NCBI RefSeq assembly: GCF_003261635.1 | Contig: NZ_QFXK01000027.1 | Coordinates: forward strand, 310,001 to 374,000 | Direction: 5' to 3' | Source: Kribbella monticola | GTDB taxonomy: Bacteria > Actinomycetota > Actinomycetes > Propionibacteriales > Kribbellaceae | Length of the DNA: 64,000 bases | In this document: one piece after another, positions 1-10,344 of the stretch | Position numbering within the stretch: position 1 is the stretch's first letter | Layout: each line of letters starts with the position of its first letter | The notes under the pieces: generated by a model | The model's input: only the letters and a program-made list of their open reading frames with translations | The model's database searches: none | What the model was told of the DNA's origin: nothing | Program-made: the position numbers and the translations under genes

Positions 1-2222
1 CAGAGTTCGCTGAAGCAGTCATCGACAACGGCAGCTTCGGCACCCGTACCATCCGCTTCGAGACGGGCCGTTTGGCCCAGCAGGCCGCCGGCTCCGCCGC
101 CGCCTACCTCGACGGCGACACGATGGTGCTGTCGGCCACCACGGCCAGCAAGAAGCCCAAGGACCAGTTCGACTTCTTCCCGTTGACGGTGGACGTCGAG
201 GAGCGGATGTACGCCGCCGGCCGGATCCCGGGTTCGTTCTTCCGCCGGGAGGGCCGCCCTTCCGAGGAGGCCATCCTGACCTGCCGGCTGATCGACCGCC
301 CGCTGCGGCCGTCGTTCGTGTCCGGCCTGCGCAACGAGATCCAGGTCGTCATCACGGTCCTGGCCCTCAACCCGGACAAGCTGTACGACGTGCTGGCGAT
401 CAACGCCGCGTCGATGTCCACCCAGATCGCGGGCCTGCCGTTCTCCGGCCCGATCGGCGCCACCCGCGTCGCCCTGATCGACCAGCAGTGGGTTGCGTTC
501 CCGACCCACACCGAGCTCGAGGACGCCGTCTTCGACATGGTGGTCGCCGGCCGGGTCACCGACACCGGTGACGTCGCGATCATGATGGTCGAGGCCGAGT
601 CCACCCCGGGCACCTTCGACGCCGTTGCCGCCGGCAAGCAGGCGCCGACCGAGGAGATCGTGGCCCAGGGCCTCGAGGCTTCCAAGGCGTTCATCAAGAC
701 GCTGGTCGAGGCGCAGTCCGAGCTGGCCGCGAAGGCTTCCAAGCCGACCGGTGAGTTCCCGCTGTTCCCGGACTACCAGGACGACGCGTTCGCCGCTGTC
801 GAGGCCGCTGCCACCGAGGAGCTGTCGCAGGCCCTCACCATCGCCGGCAAGCACGACCGCGAAGAGGCCACCGACGCCGTCAAGGCCGCCGTCATCGACA
901 AGCTGGCCGCCGACTTCGAGGGTCGTGAGAAGGAGCTGTCCGCAGCCTTCCGCTCGCTGACCAAGAAGCTGGTCCGCAAGCGCGTCCTGACCGACAAGGT
1001 CCGCATCGACGGTCGCGGCCTGGCCGACATCCGGCCGCTCAAGGCACAGGTCAAGGTGCTCCCGCGGGTGCACGGTTCCGCGTTGTTCGAGCGCGGCGAG
1101 ACCCAGATCATGGGTGTCACCACGCTGAACATGCTCCGGATGGAGCAGCAGCTGGACACGCTGTCGCCGGAGACGCGCAAGCGCTACATGCACAACTACA
1201 ACTTCCCGCCGTACTCGACCGGTGAGACCGGCCGGGTCGGTTCGCCGAAGCGCCGCGAGATCGGTCACGGCGCGCTGGCCGAGCGGGCCCTGGTGCCCGT
1301 GCTGCCGTCGCGGGAGGACTTCCCGTACGCACTGCGTCAGGTGTCCGAGGCGCTCGGCTCCAACGGCTCCACGTCGATGGGTTCGGTCTGCGCTTCGACG
1401 CTGTCGCTGCTGTCGGCCGGTGTGCCGCTGAAGGCGCCGGTGGCCGGGATCGCGATGGGCCTCATCTCCGGTGAGGTCGACGGCGAGACGCAGTACGTCG
1501 CGCTGACCGACATCCTCGGCGCGGAGGACGCGTTCGGCGACATGGACTTCAAGGTCGCCGGTACGAAGGACTTCGTGACCGCCCTGCAGCTGGACACCAA
1601 GCTGGACGGCATCCCGGCGCACGTGCTGGCCGGCGCGCTGACCCAGGCCAAGGAAGCCCGTCTGACCATCCTGGACGTGATGGCCAAGGCCATCGACGCC
1701 CCGGGTGAGATGAGCGAGTTCGCGCCGCGGGTCATCTCGGTGAAGGTCCCGGTCGACAAGATCGGCGAGGTCATCGGCCCCAAGGGCAAGATGATCAACC
1801 AGATCACCGACGAGACCGGTGCCGACATCTCCATCGAGGACGACGGCACGGTGTACATCGGTGCGACGGACGGCCCCTCGGCCGACGCGGCGCGCGCGAT
1901 GATCAACGCGATCGCCAACCCGACCATGCCGGAGAAGGGCGAGCGCTACCTGGGCACGGTCGTGAAGACGACCAACTTCGGTGCGTTCATCTCCCTGCTC
2001 CCGGGCAAGGACGGTCTGCTGCACATCTCGAAGCTGCGCGGCCTGGCCGGTGGCAAGCGGGTGGAGGCCGTCGAGGACATCCTGTCCGTCGGCCAGAAGC
2101 TCCAGGTCGAGATCGCCGAGATCGACGACCGCGGCAAGCTGTCGCTGATCCCGGTGCTGGAAGAGGACGCGGCCAAGGCCGACGCCAAGGGTGACGACGC
2201 AGAGGTCGCTCCCGCCGAGTGA
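1..2222 (+). CDS. pnp: Polyribonucleotide nucleotidyltransferase (PNPase), 5' end cut by window
   Basis: PNPase is a phosphorolytic 3'-to-5' exoribonuclease and polymerase that acts in mRNA decay. The reading frame is already open at the left edge (first whole codon at base 3, reading [10 protein letters not shown]), so the start lies outside the window. About 739 residues are visible. Two RNase PH-type domains are separated by a helical linker. They are followed by a KH domain with its GPKG loop (about visible residue 590) and an S1 domain beginning near residue 645 ([13 protein letters not shown]). The acidic Ala/Lys-rich tail is typical of actinobacterial GpsI. The stop overlaps the next gene's GTG by 3 bp of a GTGA, so the two are translationally coupled. 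Confidence 0.97.
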   Translation, partial: EFAEAVIDNGSFGTRTIRFETGRLAQQAAGSAAAYLDGDTMVLSATTASKKPKDQFDFFPLTVDVEERMYAAGRIPGSFFRREGRPSEEAILTCRLIDRPLRPSFVSGLRNEIQVVITVLALNPDKLYDVLAINAASMSTQIAGLPFSGPIGATRVALIDQQWVAFPTHTELEDAVFDMVVAGRVTDTGDVAIMMVEAESTPGTFDAVAAGKQAPTEEIVAQGLEASKAFIKTLVEAQSELAAKASKPTGEFPLFPDYQDDAFAAVEAAATEELSQALTIAGKHDREEATDAVKAAVIDKLAADFEGREKELSAAFRSLTKKLVRKRVLTDKVRIDGRGLADIRPLKAQVKVLPRVHGSALFERGETQIMGVTTLNMLRMEQQLDTLSPETRKRYMHNYNFPPYSTGETGRVGSPKRREIGHGALAERALVPVLPSREDFPYALRQVSEALGSNGSTSMGSVCASTLSLLSAGVPLKAPVAGIAMGLISGEVDGETQYVALTDILGAEDAFGDMDFKVAGTKDFVTALQLDTKLDGIPAHVLAGALTQAKEARLTILDVMAKAIDAPGEMSEFAPRVISVKVPVDKIGEVIGPKGKMINQITDETGADISIEDDGTVYIGATDGPSADAARAMINAIANPTMPEKGERYLGTVVKTTNFGAFISLLPGKDGLLHISKLRGLAGGKRVEAVEDILSVGQKLQVEIAEIDDRGKLSLIPVLEEDAAKADAKGDDAEVAPAE

Positions 2223-3532
2223 CACGTGCCATCACCAGCACGCTGCTGAGCTCGGAGGCAGGCGGTCCGGTCAAACGGACCGTCCTGCCCTCCGGGCTCC
2301 GCGTGCTATCCCAGTCCGTACCGGGCTTCCGCTCGGTCACCTTCGGCCTGTGGGTCGGCGTCGGTTCGCGGGACGAGCCGATCCAGCTGTCCGGTGCGAC
2401 GCACTTCCTCGAACACCTGCTGTTCAAGGGCACCGAGCGCCGCGACGCGCTCGAGATCTCTGCCGAGATCGACGCGGTCGGCGGCGAGATGAACGCGTTC
2501 ACCGGCAAGGAGTACACCTGCTACTACGCGCGGGTGCTCGACTCCGATCTGCCGCTCGCGGTCGACGTCATCTGCGACATGATCACCTCGGCGACGCTGA
2601 CCGCCGACGACGTCGAGAGTGAGCGCGACGTCATCGACGAAGAGATCGCGATGCACGCCGACGAGACGTCGGACCACATCCACGACCTGTTCGCCGAGCA
2701 GCTCTGGGGCCCGTCACCGCTCGGCCGCTCGATCACCGGTACGCCGGAGTCGGTGGCAGCGCTGACCCGTCGCCAGGTGGCGGGCTGGTACCGCCGCCGC
2801 TACCGCCCGGAGAACATCGTCGTCTCCGTCGCCGGCAACGTGGAGCACTCCGACGTCGTCAAACTGGTCCGCAAGGCGTTCGAGCGGCACTGGGCGACCG
2901 GCGATGCCGAGCCGACGCCGGTACGACGGGGGTCGGCGCGCCGCGTTCCGACGTACGGGGGTGTGCAGGTGCACCACCGTGACGTGGAGCAGGCGCATCT
3001 CGTGCTGGGGATGCCCGGTCTCGTGCGGAATGACGAGCGGCGGTTCGTCGCCGGAGTACTGCACGGGATCGTCGGCGGCGGGATGTCGTCGCGGTTGTTC
3101 CAGGAAGTCCGGGAAAAGCGCGGATTGGCGTACTCGGTCTTCACCTTCGGTTCGGCGTACGCGGACACCGGCATGGTCGGTGTGTACGCGGGCTGCCTGC
3201 CGAAGAAGGCTCCGGAGGTGCTCGACGTGATCCGGGCCGAGCTGGCCACGATCGCCAAGGGCGGCATCACGGCCGACGAACTGCTCCGCGGCAAGGGCCA
3301 GATGCGCGGCTCGGTCGTGATGGGCCTGGAGGACACCGGCGCCAAGATGACCCGGATCGCCAAGGCCGAACTCGTGTACGGCGAACTGCCGACCGTCGAC
3401 GAGATCCTGCGCCGCATCGATGCGGTCACGCTCGACGACGTCTGCGCCCTGGCCGCAGACCTGTACGCCGGGGACCCGGCCCTGACGGTGATGGGCCCCT
3501 TCGACGAGGACACCACCGCCTTCACTCTGTAG
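2219..3532 (+). CDS. pepR: M16 family zinc metallopeptidase (PepR/YmxG-like)
   Basis: A 437-residue processing-type peptidase of family M16 (pitrilysin/insulinase). The inverted zinc motif HxxEH is seen as HFLEH at residues 62-66. The conserved acidic stretch VIDEEIAM near residue 140 supplies the third ligand region. The C-terminal non-catalytic M16 half follows. It starts at GTG within the pnp stop (GTGA overlap). The pnp-M16 pair is a long-known actinobacterial gene order (gpsI-pepR in Mycobacterium), which supports the call. The physiological substrate is not evident. A strong terminator follows 15 bases after the stop. Confidence 0.93.
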   Translation: MTRAITSTLLSSEAGGPVKRTVLPSGLRVLSQSVPGFRSVTFGLWVGVGSRDEPIQLSGATHFLEHLLFKGTERRDALEISAEIDAVGGEMNAFTGKEYTCYYARVLDSDLPLAVDVICDMITSATLTADDVESERDVIDEEIAMHADETSDHIHDLFAEQLWGPSPLGRSITGTPESVAALTRRQVAGWYRRRYRPENIVVSVAGNVEHSDVVKLVRKAFERHWATGDAEPTPVRRGSARRVPTYGGVQVHHRDVEQAHLVLGMPGLVRNDERRFVAGVLHGIVGGGMSSRLFQEVREKRGLAYSVFTFGSAYADTGMVGVYAGCLPKKAPEVLDVIRAELATIAKGGITADELLRGKGQMRGSVVMGLEDTGAKMTRIAKAELVYGELPTVDEILRRIDAVTLDDVCALAADLYAGDPALTVMGPFDEDTTAFTL

Positions 3533-3547
3533 TCGCCTGCTGACCAG

Positions 3548-3589
3548 GACGGACCGTTCGCACTCCGTGTGCGGACGGTCCGTCTTTTT
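3548..3589 (+). terminator. Intrinsic terminator of the pnp-pepR operon
   Basis: A 16-bp stem (3548-3563 with 3569-3584, one G-U pair) closes a 5-nt loop and is followed at once by five T. This is an unusually canonical rho-independent terminator for such GC-rich DNA. It lies 15 bases after the peptidase stop codon. Confidence 0.93.
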
Positions 3590-3719
3590 GCATCTCCCGC
3601 CTTTGACATCTGATGACTTGGGATGAAGTCGGCGTTGTCGCGACCGAACACCCCGTTGTGGGTTCAGGTGCTCTGAGGTCTCGGAACGATAACGCGCCCG
3701 TGGTTTGTCCCTGACAACG

Positions 3720-3741
3720 TTGACATGGTTCCCGGGAACCA
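3720..3741 (+). promoter_or_regulatory. TTGACA-like element followed by a perfect 16-bp palindrome (candidate operator of the peptide ABC operon)
   Basis: TTGACA at 3720-3725 is followed directly by the perfect 16-bp palindrome TGGTTCCCGGGAACCA at 3726-3741, 57 bases before the chosen start of the lipoprotein gene. A second TTGACA lies at 3603-3608. A dyad immediately downstream of a -35-like element, ahead of a transporter operon, looks like a repressor site. No cognate regulator gene is adjacent. The -10 box is not clear. Confidence 0.5.
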
Positions 3742-3798
3742 GCCAACATGGCGGCTATTCCGCCTACCGGCCCTCCCGCCGAGGAAGTTGGTTCGACC

Positions 3799-5409
3799 GT
3801 GCGACGTGCGACTGGTGTTCTGGGGGTGGCGCTCGGGCTCGCCCTGGTGCTCACCTCTTGTGGAGACGGCAAGGGCTCCGGCGGCGGCGCCGGTGGCGGT
3901 GCCAAGAGCGAGGTCATCGCGATCGCGGCGGACCCGCTGGACTACATCAACCCGCTGAACGAGAACGGCAGCCCGGGCATCCAGGTCGCCCAGGCGGTGT
4001 TCGCGCCGCTGGTGGCCACCGACCCGAACACCGGCAAGACGGTGAACGTGATGGCCGACTCCGTGACGCCGGACAAGACCAGCCAGACCTGGACGATCAA
4101 GCTGAAGCCAGGCAACACCTTCCAGAACGGCCAGGCGCTCACGGCCAAGGACTACGTCGACAGCTGGAACCTGACCGCGCAGGGCTCGACCGCATGGAAG
4201 AACAACGGCTTCTTCTCCAAGGTCGAGGGCTACGACGCGATGAACCCGCCGACGCCGGACGGCGCTACTCCGAAGCCGACCTCGGTGAAGACGCTGAGCG
4301 GCCTGAAGCAGCTCGACGACCTGACCTTCTCGGTGAAGCTCAAGGTGCCGTTCTCCCAGTTCGGGCTGACCCTGCAGTACCTCGGCCTGGCCCCGCTGCC
4401 GGAGGAGGTCCGGAAGAACCCGGACGCCTACAAGCGCAAGCCGATCGGCAACGGCGCGTTCAAGCTGGACGGCGCCTGGAACCCCGGTGACGACATCAAG
4501 CTGGTCAAGTGGGACGGCTACAAGGGCCCGAACGCGCCCGAGGCGGACGCCATCACGTTCCGGTTCATCCCGAACGCGGACACGGCGTACAACGAGTTCC
4601 TGGCCGGCAACGTGGACTTCGTGGACGTGCCACCGACCAAGATCAAGACCTTCAAGACCGATGCTCCCGACGGCTGGGTGACCGCGACGAGCTCCGGCGC
4701 CAACTACCTGACGATGCCGGCCTGGGACCCGCGGTACAAGAACCCCAAGCTGCGGCACGCGTTCTCGATGGCGATCGACCGGAAGGCGTTCGCGGACCTG
4801 GTCGGCCTGGCCACGCCGTCCAACGGGCTGGTCTCGCCGGACATGGACGGGTACCGGCCGGACGCCTGCAAGTACTGCAACTTCGACCCGACCGCCGCGA
4901 AGCAACTGCTGGCCGAGGCGGGTGGCTTCTCCGGCGCGGTGAACATCAACTACAACACCACCTCGGCGACCGGCCAGATCTTCGCCGAGGCGATCGGCAA
5001 CATGCTCCGGCAGAACCTCGGGCTGACCGTCAAGTACACCGGTAAGCAGGGTTCGGAGATCACCCAGCTGGCCGACACCCGCAAGCTCGACGGCCTGCGG
5101 TTCAGCGGCTGGGGCCACGACTACCCGTCGATCGAGGACTACCTGACCCCGATGTTCAAGTCCAACGGTGACGCGAACTTCTCCGGCTACAACAGCCCCG
5201 AGCTGGACAAGGTGCTGGCCCAGGGCGACGCCGAACCGAACCCGGAGAAGGCGATCAAGCTCTACCAGCACGCCGAGGACATCGCGCTCGAGGACATGCC
5301 GCTGATTCCGCTGTACGCCAAGCAGAACGCGTACCTGCACTCGGCGAAGATCATGCCGCGGGTCTCGAAGTACACCGGCGTCCAGGCGCTCTACTCCACG
5401 TTCAAGTGA
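3799..5409 (+). CDS. Peptide ABC transporter substrate-binding lipoprotein (SBP family 5)
   Basis: Extracytoplasmic solute-binding protein of the DppA/OppA family (SBP_bac_5), 536 residues. A GTG start at 3799 is preferred over the upstream in-frame ATG at 3748. It has a GAGGAAG Shine-Dalgarno at 3781-3787, and the protein then begins with a proper lipoprotein signal: basic VRRATG, a hydrophobic core and lipobox LTSC at about residues 20-23. Mature-domain landmarks include the N-terminal IAADPLDYINPLN and the C-terminal LPLIPLYA typical of the family. It is first in a tightly overlapping five-gene importer operon. The substrate is presumably di- or oligopeptides, but the family also binds nickel, sugars and others. 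Confidence 0.9.
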   Translation: MRRATGVLGVALGLALVLTSCGDGKGSGGGAGGGAKSEVIAIAADPLDYINPLNENGSPGIQVAQAVFAPLVATDPNTGKTVNVMADSVTPDKTSQTWTIKLKPGNTFQNGQALTAKDYVDSWNLTAQGSTAWKNNGFFSKVEGYDAMNPPTPDGATPKPTSVKTLSGLKQLDDLTFSVKLKVPFSQFGLTLQYLGLAPLPEEVRKNPDAYKRKPIGNGAFKLDGAWNPGDDIKLVKWDGYKGPNAPEADAITFRFIPNADTAYNEFLAGNVDFVDVPPTKIKTFKTDAPDGWVTATSSGANYLTMPAWDPRYKNPKLRHAFSMAIDRKAFADLVGLATPSNGLVSPDMDGYRPDACKYCNFDPTAAKQLLAEAGGFSGAVNINYNTTSATGQIFAEAIGNMLRQNLGLTVKYTGKQGSEITQLADTRKLDGLRFSGWGHDYPSIEDYLTPMFKSNGDANFSGYNSPELDKVLAQGDAEPNPEKAIKLYQHAEDIALEDMPLIPLYAKQNAYLHSAKIMPRVSKYTGVQALYSTFK

Positions 5410-6332
5410 CCCGGTTCGTCCTCCGCCGGATCCTGGCGGCCATCCCGATCGGCCTGATCGTCACGCTGGGGGTCTTCGCGCTCGTGTTCGCGATGCCCGG
5501 AGACCCCTTGCGCGAACTGGCCGGTGACAAGCCGATCCCGGCAGCGGTACTCGCGGCCAAGCGGGCGCAGTTCCACCTCGACGATCCCTTCATCGTGCAG
5601 TACCTGCTGTCGATGAAGGACATGTTCACCGGCCATTTCGGTACGACGTTCGCCGGTGCCGACATCGCCTCCCAACTCCGGTTGCGGATCCCCGTGACGC
5701 TGAAGCTGGCGACGCTGAGCCTTGCGCTGCAGTGGATCGCGGGACTGTTGTTCGGCCTGTACGCCGGGTTCCGGCGCAACGGGGTCGTCGACCGGATGCT
5801 GTTGCTGTCGACCCTCGTGGTGCTCGCCGTCCCAGGGCTGGTCCTGTACTTCGCGGGCCAGTTCCTGTTCGGCGTACAGCTCAAGTGGCTGCCGGTTTCG
5901 GGGATTACCGAGGGCTATCCGCTGGCGTACTTGTTGCCTGCGACATGTATCGCGATCACCGGCTTCGCCGGGATGGCGCGGTTGACTCGGACCTCGATCG
6001 TGGACACGGCGAACGCCGACTTCGTCAAGACGGCCCGGGCCAAAGGGCTGGGGGAGCAGCGCATCCTCTGGCGACACGTGCTGCCGAACGCGTTGCTGCC
6101 GGTGGTCACGTTGATGGGCATCGACTTCGCCGGCATCTTCGCCGGCGCGGTCCTTGCCGAGAGCATCTTCAACCTGCCGGGGCTGGGACAGTTCCTGTTC
6201 CAGTCGATCAGGTTCCACGAGGGCGGGGTGGTGGTGCTGTTGTCGACCCTCGCGTTCGTGATGTTCATCGCGATCAACCTCGTCGTCGACATCGTCTACG
6301 GCTTCATCGATCCGAGGGTGCGCAATGTCTGA
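5406..6332 (+). CDS. Peptide ABC transporter permease, DppB/OppB type
   Basis: A 308-residue inner-membrane permease with six predicted membrane segments. It has the family N-terminus (FVLRRILAAIPIGLIVTLGV) and the cytoplasmic EAA-type loop around ADFVKTARAKGLGEQRILWRHVLPNAL, shown here as the motif RAKGL at about residue 210. The GTG start overlaps the lipoprotein stop (GTGA). The DppC-type partner overlaps its 3' end by 8 bp, so the two halves of the channel are co-translated. Confidence 0.94.
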   Translation: MTRFVLRRILAAIPIGLIVTLGVFALVFAMPGDPLRELAGDKPIPAAVLAAKRAQFHLDDPFIVQYLLSMKDMFTGHFGTTFAGADIASQLRLRIPVTLKLATLSLALQWIAGLLFGLYAGFRRNGVVDRMLLLSTLVVLAVPGLVLYFAGQFLFGVQLKWLPVSGITEGYPLAYLLPATCIAITGFAGMARLTRTSIVDTANADFVKTARAKGLGEQRILWRHVLPNALLPVVTLMGIDFAGIFAGAVLAESIFNLPGLGQFLFQSIRFHEGGVVVLLSTLAFVMFIAINLVVDIVYGFIDPRVRNV

Positions 6333-7218
6333 GGCACAACAGGTCTTCGAGTCGGAGACGCAGGACCTCGAAGGCCGGACGCTGTCCAATCGCGAACTGC
6401 TGCGGGCGCTGCTGAAGAAGCCACAGTTCGTGATCTGTGTCCTGCTGGTGGTGGCCGTCTTCCTGATGGCCGCTTTCCCGCGGCTGTTCACCTCGGTCGA
6501 TCCGCGTTTCTGTGAGCTGGGGAAGAGCCAACGCGGTCGCGAGCCCGGGCACCCGTTCGGTTTCGACATCCAGGGCTGCGACTACTTCGCGAACGTGATC
6601 TACGGTGCCCGGCCGTCCGTGCTGGTCAGTCTGGTGGCCGGGTTCGGCGGGTTCGCGGTGGCCGGCATCCTCGGTCTGCTCGCCGGCTACTTCCCGGGCG
6701 CGGTCGACACGATCATCTCGCGGGTCGCCGACGTACTGTTCGCGCTGCCGGGCCTGATCGCGCTGATCGTGATCCTGAACTCGGTGCCGAACCGGAGCAT
6801 CTGGATCATCGTCGGCATCATCCTGGTCACCGGCTGGCCGCAGGGCATGCGGGTGATGCGGTCGACCGTCTTCTCGGTGCGGAACCGCGAGTACGTGCTG
6901 GCGGCGCGCTCCATCGGCGTACCGCCGCTGCGGATCCTGCGCAAACACGTGTTCCCGAACGCGATGGCTCCGCTGCTGGCGATGACGACGCTGGGGATCG
7001 GTGGGCTGATCGGGCTGGAGGCCGTGCTCACCTTCCTCGGGGTCGGGCTGCAACCGCCGTCGATCTCCTGGGGATCGCAGTTCGGCGTCGCGGCGTCGTA
7101 CCGCGACAGCCCGCACCTGTTCATCTGGCCCGCGATCTTCATCTCGACCACCACGATCTCGTTCATGATCATCGGCGACTCGATCCGGGACGCCCTCGAC
7201 CCGAAGTTGATCCGATGA
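6325..7218 (+). CDS. Peptide ABC transporter permease, DppC/OppC type
   Basis: A 297-residue second permease subunit. An N-terminal cytoplasmic stretch is followed by a membrane segment (FVICVLLVVAVFLMAAF). A periplasmic loop with two cysteines comes next, then the BPD_transp_1 domain with EAA-loop residues AARSIGVPPLRILRKHV at about residues 193-209. ATG start, 8-bp overlap with the preceding permease and 4-bp overlap (ATGA) with the following ATPase gene. The CEL...GC pair in the external loop is a feature of this DppC subgroup, but its meaning is unknown. Confidence 0.93.
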   Translation: MSEAQQVFESETQDLEGRTLSNRELLRALLKKPQFVICVLLVVAVFLMAAFPRLFTSVDPRFCELGKSQRGREPGHPFGFDIQGCDYFANVIYGARPSVLVSLVAGFGGFAVAGILGLLAGYFPGAVDTIISRVADVLFALPGLIALIVILNSVPNRSIWIIVGIILVTGWPQGMRVMRSTVFSVRNREYVLAARSIGVPPLRILRKHVFPNAMAPLLAMTTLGIGGLIGLEAVLTFLGVGLQPPSISWGSQFGVAASYRDSPHLFIWPAIFISTTTISFMIIGDSIRDALDPKLIR

Positions 7219-8213
7219 CGACTGGCGAAGTACTCCTCGAGGTTGACGATCTGACCGTCGAGTTCGACACCCCGCACGGCCGGGTGCGGGCCGTGGACGG
7301 CGTGTCCTGGCAGGTGCGCGCGGGGGAGACGCTGGCGATCCTGGGCGAGTCCGGCTCCGGCAAGAGCGTCTCGACGCAGGCGCTGACCGGCATCCTGGAG
7401 ATGCCGCCGGGACGGATCGTGTCCGGCACCGCGCAGTACCGAGGCCAGGACCTGATCGCGATGACGACCCGCGAGCGGCGCAAGATCGTCGGCGATCGGA
7501 TCACGATGGTCTTCCAGGACTCGCTGTCCGCGCTGAACCCGGTGCAGTCCGTCGGCAAGCAGATCGCCGAGTGCTACCGGGTGCATCGCGGTCTGTCGAA
7601 GGGCGACGCGATGAAGCGGGCCGCCGAGATGCTCGACCAGGTGCGGATCCCGGCCGCGGCGAAGCGGGTGAACGACTACCCGCACGAGTTCTCCGGCGGG
7701 ATGCGGCAGCGGGTGATGCTGGCGATGGCGCTCGCGCTCGACCCCGACGTACTGATCGCGGACGAGCCGACGACGGCACTGGACGTGACCGTGCAGGCGC
7801 AGATCCTCGAACTGATCGCCGACCTGCAGGCCGAGCGCGACATGGGCGTCGTGCTGATCACCCACGACCTGGGTGTGGTCGCCGACGTCGCCGACAACGT
7901 CGTGGTGATGTATGCCGGTCACGTGGTCGAGCGGGCCGCTACCTCGGCGGCGTTGGAGCACCCCGTTCATCCTTATACAGAAGGGCTTCTGCTCTCGATG
8001 CCCTCGGCGGAGCTGAAGGGGCAGGAGCTGCCGACCATCCCCGGTACGCCGCCGTCGCTGCGCGCGATCCCGTCCGGCTGCGCGTTCCGGACCCGCTGCC
8101 CGATCGCAGTACCGGAGTGCGCCCTGGAGGTGCCGCCGTTGCTGACGGTGGCGCCGGGGCGGGACGCGGCCTGCATCCGGCGTACCTCGATCTCCGCGAA
8201 GGAGGCAGTCTGA
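7215..8213 (+). CDS. Peptide ABC transporter ATPase, DppD/OppD type
   Basis: A 332-residue nucleotide-binding subunit. Walker A is GESGSGKS (about residues 45-52), the signature is FSGGMRQR, and Walker B is [11 protein letters not shown] followed by the H-loop ITHDLG. The C-terminal oligopeptide-transporter extension carries the Cys-rich [14 protein letters not shown], which in this family can hold an iron-sulfur cluster. The ATG sits in the stop of the permease (ATGA). The next ATPase starts at the last base of its stop (TGATG). Confidence 0.95.
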   Translation: MTTGEVLLEVDDLTVEFDTPHGRVRAVDGVSWQVRAGETLAILGESGSGKSVSTQALTGILEMPPGRIVSGTAQYRGQDLIAMTTRERRKIVGDRITMVFQDSLSALNPVQSVGKQIAECYRVHRGLSKGDAMKRAAEMLDQVRIPAAAKRVNDYPHEFSGGMRQRVMLAMALALDPDVLIADEPTTALDVTVQAQILELIADLQAERDMGVVLITHDLGVVADVADNVVVMYAGHVVERAATSAALEHPVHPYTEGLLLSMPSAELKGQELPTIPGTPPSLRAIPSGCAFRTRCPIAVPECALEVPPLLTVAPGRDAACIRRTSISAKEAV

Positions 8214-9217
8214 TGTCGTCAGAGTTGCTGGTGGCAACTGATTTGGTGAAGCACTACGACATCAGCCCGGCCTTCTCGTTCGGGCAGAAGACTCTGGTCC
8301 GCGCCGTCGACGGTGTCGATCTCGTACTGCGTAAGGGCGAGTCGCTCGGCATCGTCGGTGAGTCCGGCTGCGGGAAGTCCACGCTGGTCCGGCTGCTCGC
8401 CGCTCTGGAGAAGCCGACGTCGGGCTCGCTGTTCTACGACGGCGTCGATGTGAGCAAGCTGCGGGCGAAGGAATTGCGCAAGTGGCGGCGGAACGTCCAG
8501 GTGGTTTTCCAGGATCCCTATTCGAGTCTGAACCCGCGGCTGCGCGTCGGCGAGATCGTCGCCGAGCCGCTGGAGGTCCATCCTGATGTCTCGAAGGGGA
8601 TGGACATCCGGAATCGGGTGCGTGAGTTGCTCGAACTGGTCGGGTTGCGTCCTGAGGACGAGACGAAGTTCCCGCATCAGTTCTCCGGCGGTCAGCGCCA
8701 GCGGATCGGCATCGCGCGAGCGATCGCACTGAACCCGGACGTGCTGCTGTGCGACGAGCCGGTGTCGGCGCTCGACCTGTCGGTCCAGGCGCAGGTGGTG
8801 AACCTGCTGATGCGCCTCCAGCGCGAACTCGGCCTCAGCATCATCTTCGTCGCCCACGACCTCTCGGTGGTCCGGCACGTCTCGGACCGCGTAGCCGTGA
8901 TGTACCTGGGCCGCGTCGCCGAACTCGGTGAGCACCACCAGGTGTACGACGTACCGGCCCACCCGTATACCCAGGCGCTCCTCTCCGCCGAGCCCGGCCT
9001 CGCCCGCAAGGGCCGCCAACGCATCATCCTCGCCGGCGACCCACCCTCACCCGTCCACCCACCCACTGGCTGCCGCTTCCACACCCGCTGCCTCCAAGCC
9101 GAACCCCGCTGCTCCACCGACATCCCCGAACTCCGCACCATCCCCACCGGCCAACAGGTCTCCTGCCACTTCGCCGAACAATCCCAATCCACCTACACAG
9201 CAACCCTCACCAACTGA
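8213..9217 (+). CDS. Peptide ABC transporter ATPase, DppF/OppF type
   Basis: Second ATPase of the importer, 334 residues from ATG 8213 with a GAAGGAGG Shine-Dalgarno at 8198-8205. The frame stays open far upstream, but only this start gives a normal OppF N-terminus ([18 protein letters not shown]). Walker A is GESGCGKS, signature [15 protein letters not shown], Walker [12 protein letters not shown]. The C-terminal Cys motif is [14 protein letters not shown]. It completes the operon, and no obvious terminator follows. Codon choice in the last 150 bases is strongly C-rich. Confidence 0.95.
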   Translation: MSSELLVATDLVKHYDISPAFSFGQKTLVRAVDGVDLVLRKGESLGIVGESGCGKSTLVRLLAALEKPTSGSLFYDGVDVSKLRAKELRKWRRNVQVVFQDPYSSLNPRLRVGEIVAEPLEVHPDVSKGMDIRNRVRELLELVGLRPEDETKFPHQFSGGQRQRIGIARAIALNPDVLLCDEPVSALDLSVQAQVVNLLMRLQRELGLSIIFVAHDLSVVRHVSDRVAVMYLGRVAELGEHHQVYDVPAHPYTQALLSAEPGLARKGRQRIILAGDPPSPVHPPTGCRFHTRCLQAEPRCSTDIPELRTIPTGQQVSCHFAEQSQSTYTATLTN

Positions 9218-9295
9218 TCCCACGCCAGGCCCGTCGCCCGCTCCTCCGCCCCGCGCACGTCGAGGGGCATAGGCTTTCGGTCCGGAGGCGTGTGG

Positions 9296-10318
9296 TTGAT
9301 TGGAGACGACAGGTGTGCGAACTCTTGTGGGGAACGTGTCTGTCGGTGGCTCGGCGTGGATGACGAAGCGGCTGTTGCTGCTGTTCTTGTTGCTACGCAG
9401 CTCAAGCGATTCAGGGAGGTCTGTGAGGTAGACGGGCCGATCGAGCCGCGGTTCGATGGTGCGACGAAGCATGTGCTGCTCGCGGATGATCGCGCATTTC
9501 TGTTTCCTCGCAATCACACGATTGTCGGGCAGCTCGAGCGCGAGTGTGAGGTTTACGCGACGGTTGACCACCCGCTCGTGCCGAAACTCCTCGGGCGGTG
9601 GGACGACCCGGCGATCTCGCCGTACCCGTTCTTCGCCGTGACATTGATCCGAGGCTCCACGCGCGGCGACATTTCGCCCGAGCAACTGCAAACGCTGGCA
9701 GAGCAGCTCGGCGTAGTACTAGCGGCCTGCCACGACATCAGTCTCGAGCGCGTCCCTCGGCGCCTCTGGGCCAACGCCTGGTCCGAACCGCCGACTACGC
9801 CCCCAACCGCAACCGACTGCTACTCGCCCCTCCGCGAGCTGGGCGGCGCTGACCACCTCGCCGAATTGGTCGCACCTGTTGTCGGCCCGGCGGCGCGTAC
9901 GACGTTGCTCGAAGCCCTTAAAGCTGTCGACGCGATGGACCCGGTCCTTGCCCACGGCGACCTCTACGAGGAGCACCTGCTGCTCGACGACTCCGGCGCG
10001 CTGGCCGGGATTCTCGACTGGGGATTCGGTGGCGTACTGTCTCCGCTGGTCGACTTCACCTGCAGCCAGTGGGCCAGCGCAAGTTGGGCCGCCGAACGTT
10101 CGTACGGCGACCTCCGCCGGCACCTCTGGACGGCGTACGCCGAACATCGCTCGGCGCCACTCCCGAGCTGGGACCAAGTCCACCTCGCCCTCACCACGTT
10201 CGACATCGCCGCGCTGGCACCCGAGTCGAAGACCCACTATTACTGGCAGAAAAGCCCCGAATGGCAAGCCGACCGCCGAGCTGCGGCCTACAACTGCCTG
10301 AAGGCATTGCTTCAGTAG
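9296..10318 (+). CDS. Aminoglycoside phosphotransferase (APH)-family kinase
   Basis: About 340 residues of the APH/choline-kinase-like fold. The Brenner catalytic motif is HGDLYEEHLLL, and DWGFGG supplies the metal-binding Asp. The substrate cannot be predicted, and resistance should not be assumed since this family includes kinases of sugars, amines and antibiotics. TTG 9296 is chosen because GGAGG at 9284-9288 is 7 nt upstream; GTG 9290 and GTG 9356 are alternatives in frame. TAGGCT at 9270-9275 may be a -10 box. It stands alone between the ABC operon and a TetR gene that converges on it. Confidence 0.75.
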   Translation: MIGDDRCANSCGERVCRWLGVDDEAAVAAVLVATQLKRFREVCEVDGPIEPRFDGATKHVLLADDRAFLFPRNHTIVGQLERECEVYATVDHPLVPKLLGRWDDPAISPYPFFAVTLIRGSTRGDISPEQLQTLAEQLGVVLAACHDISLERVPRRLWANAWSEPPTTPPTATDCYSPLRELGGADHLAELVAPVVGPAARTTLLEALKAVDAMDPVLAHGDLYEEHLLLDDSGALAGILDWGFGGVLSPLVDFTCSQWASASWAAERSYGDLRRHLWTAYAEHRSAPLPSWDQVHLALTTFDIAALAPESKTHYYWQKSPEWQADRRAAAYNCLKALLQ

Positions 10319-10344
10319 GAGCCGCTGCAGCGATCCTTCAGGCC

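Noticed and set aside
3664-5340. A 558-codon minus-strand frame opposite the peptide-binding lipoprotein
   Set aside because: Val/Arg/Asp-rich shadow; the plus-strand lipoprotein with signal and lipobox is the real gene.
9296-10318. Aminoglycoside resistance gene
   Set aside because: The APH fold is clear but family membership alone does not show antibiotic phosphorylation; kept as a kinase of unknown substrate.
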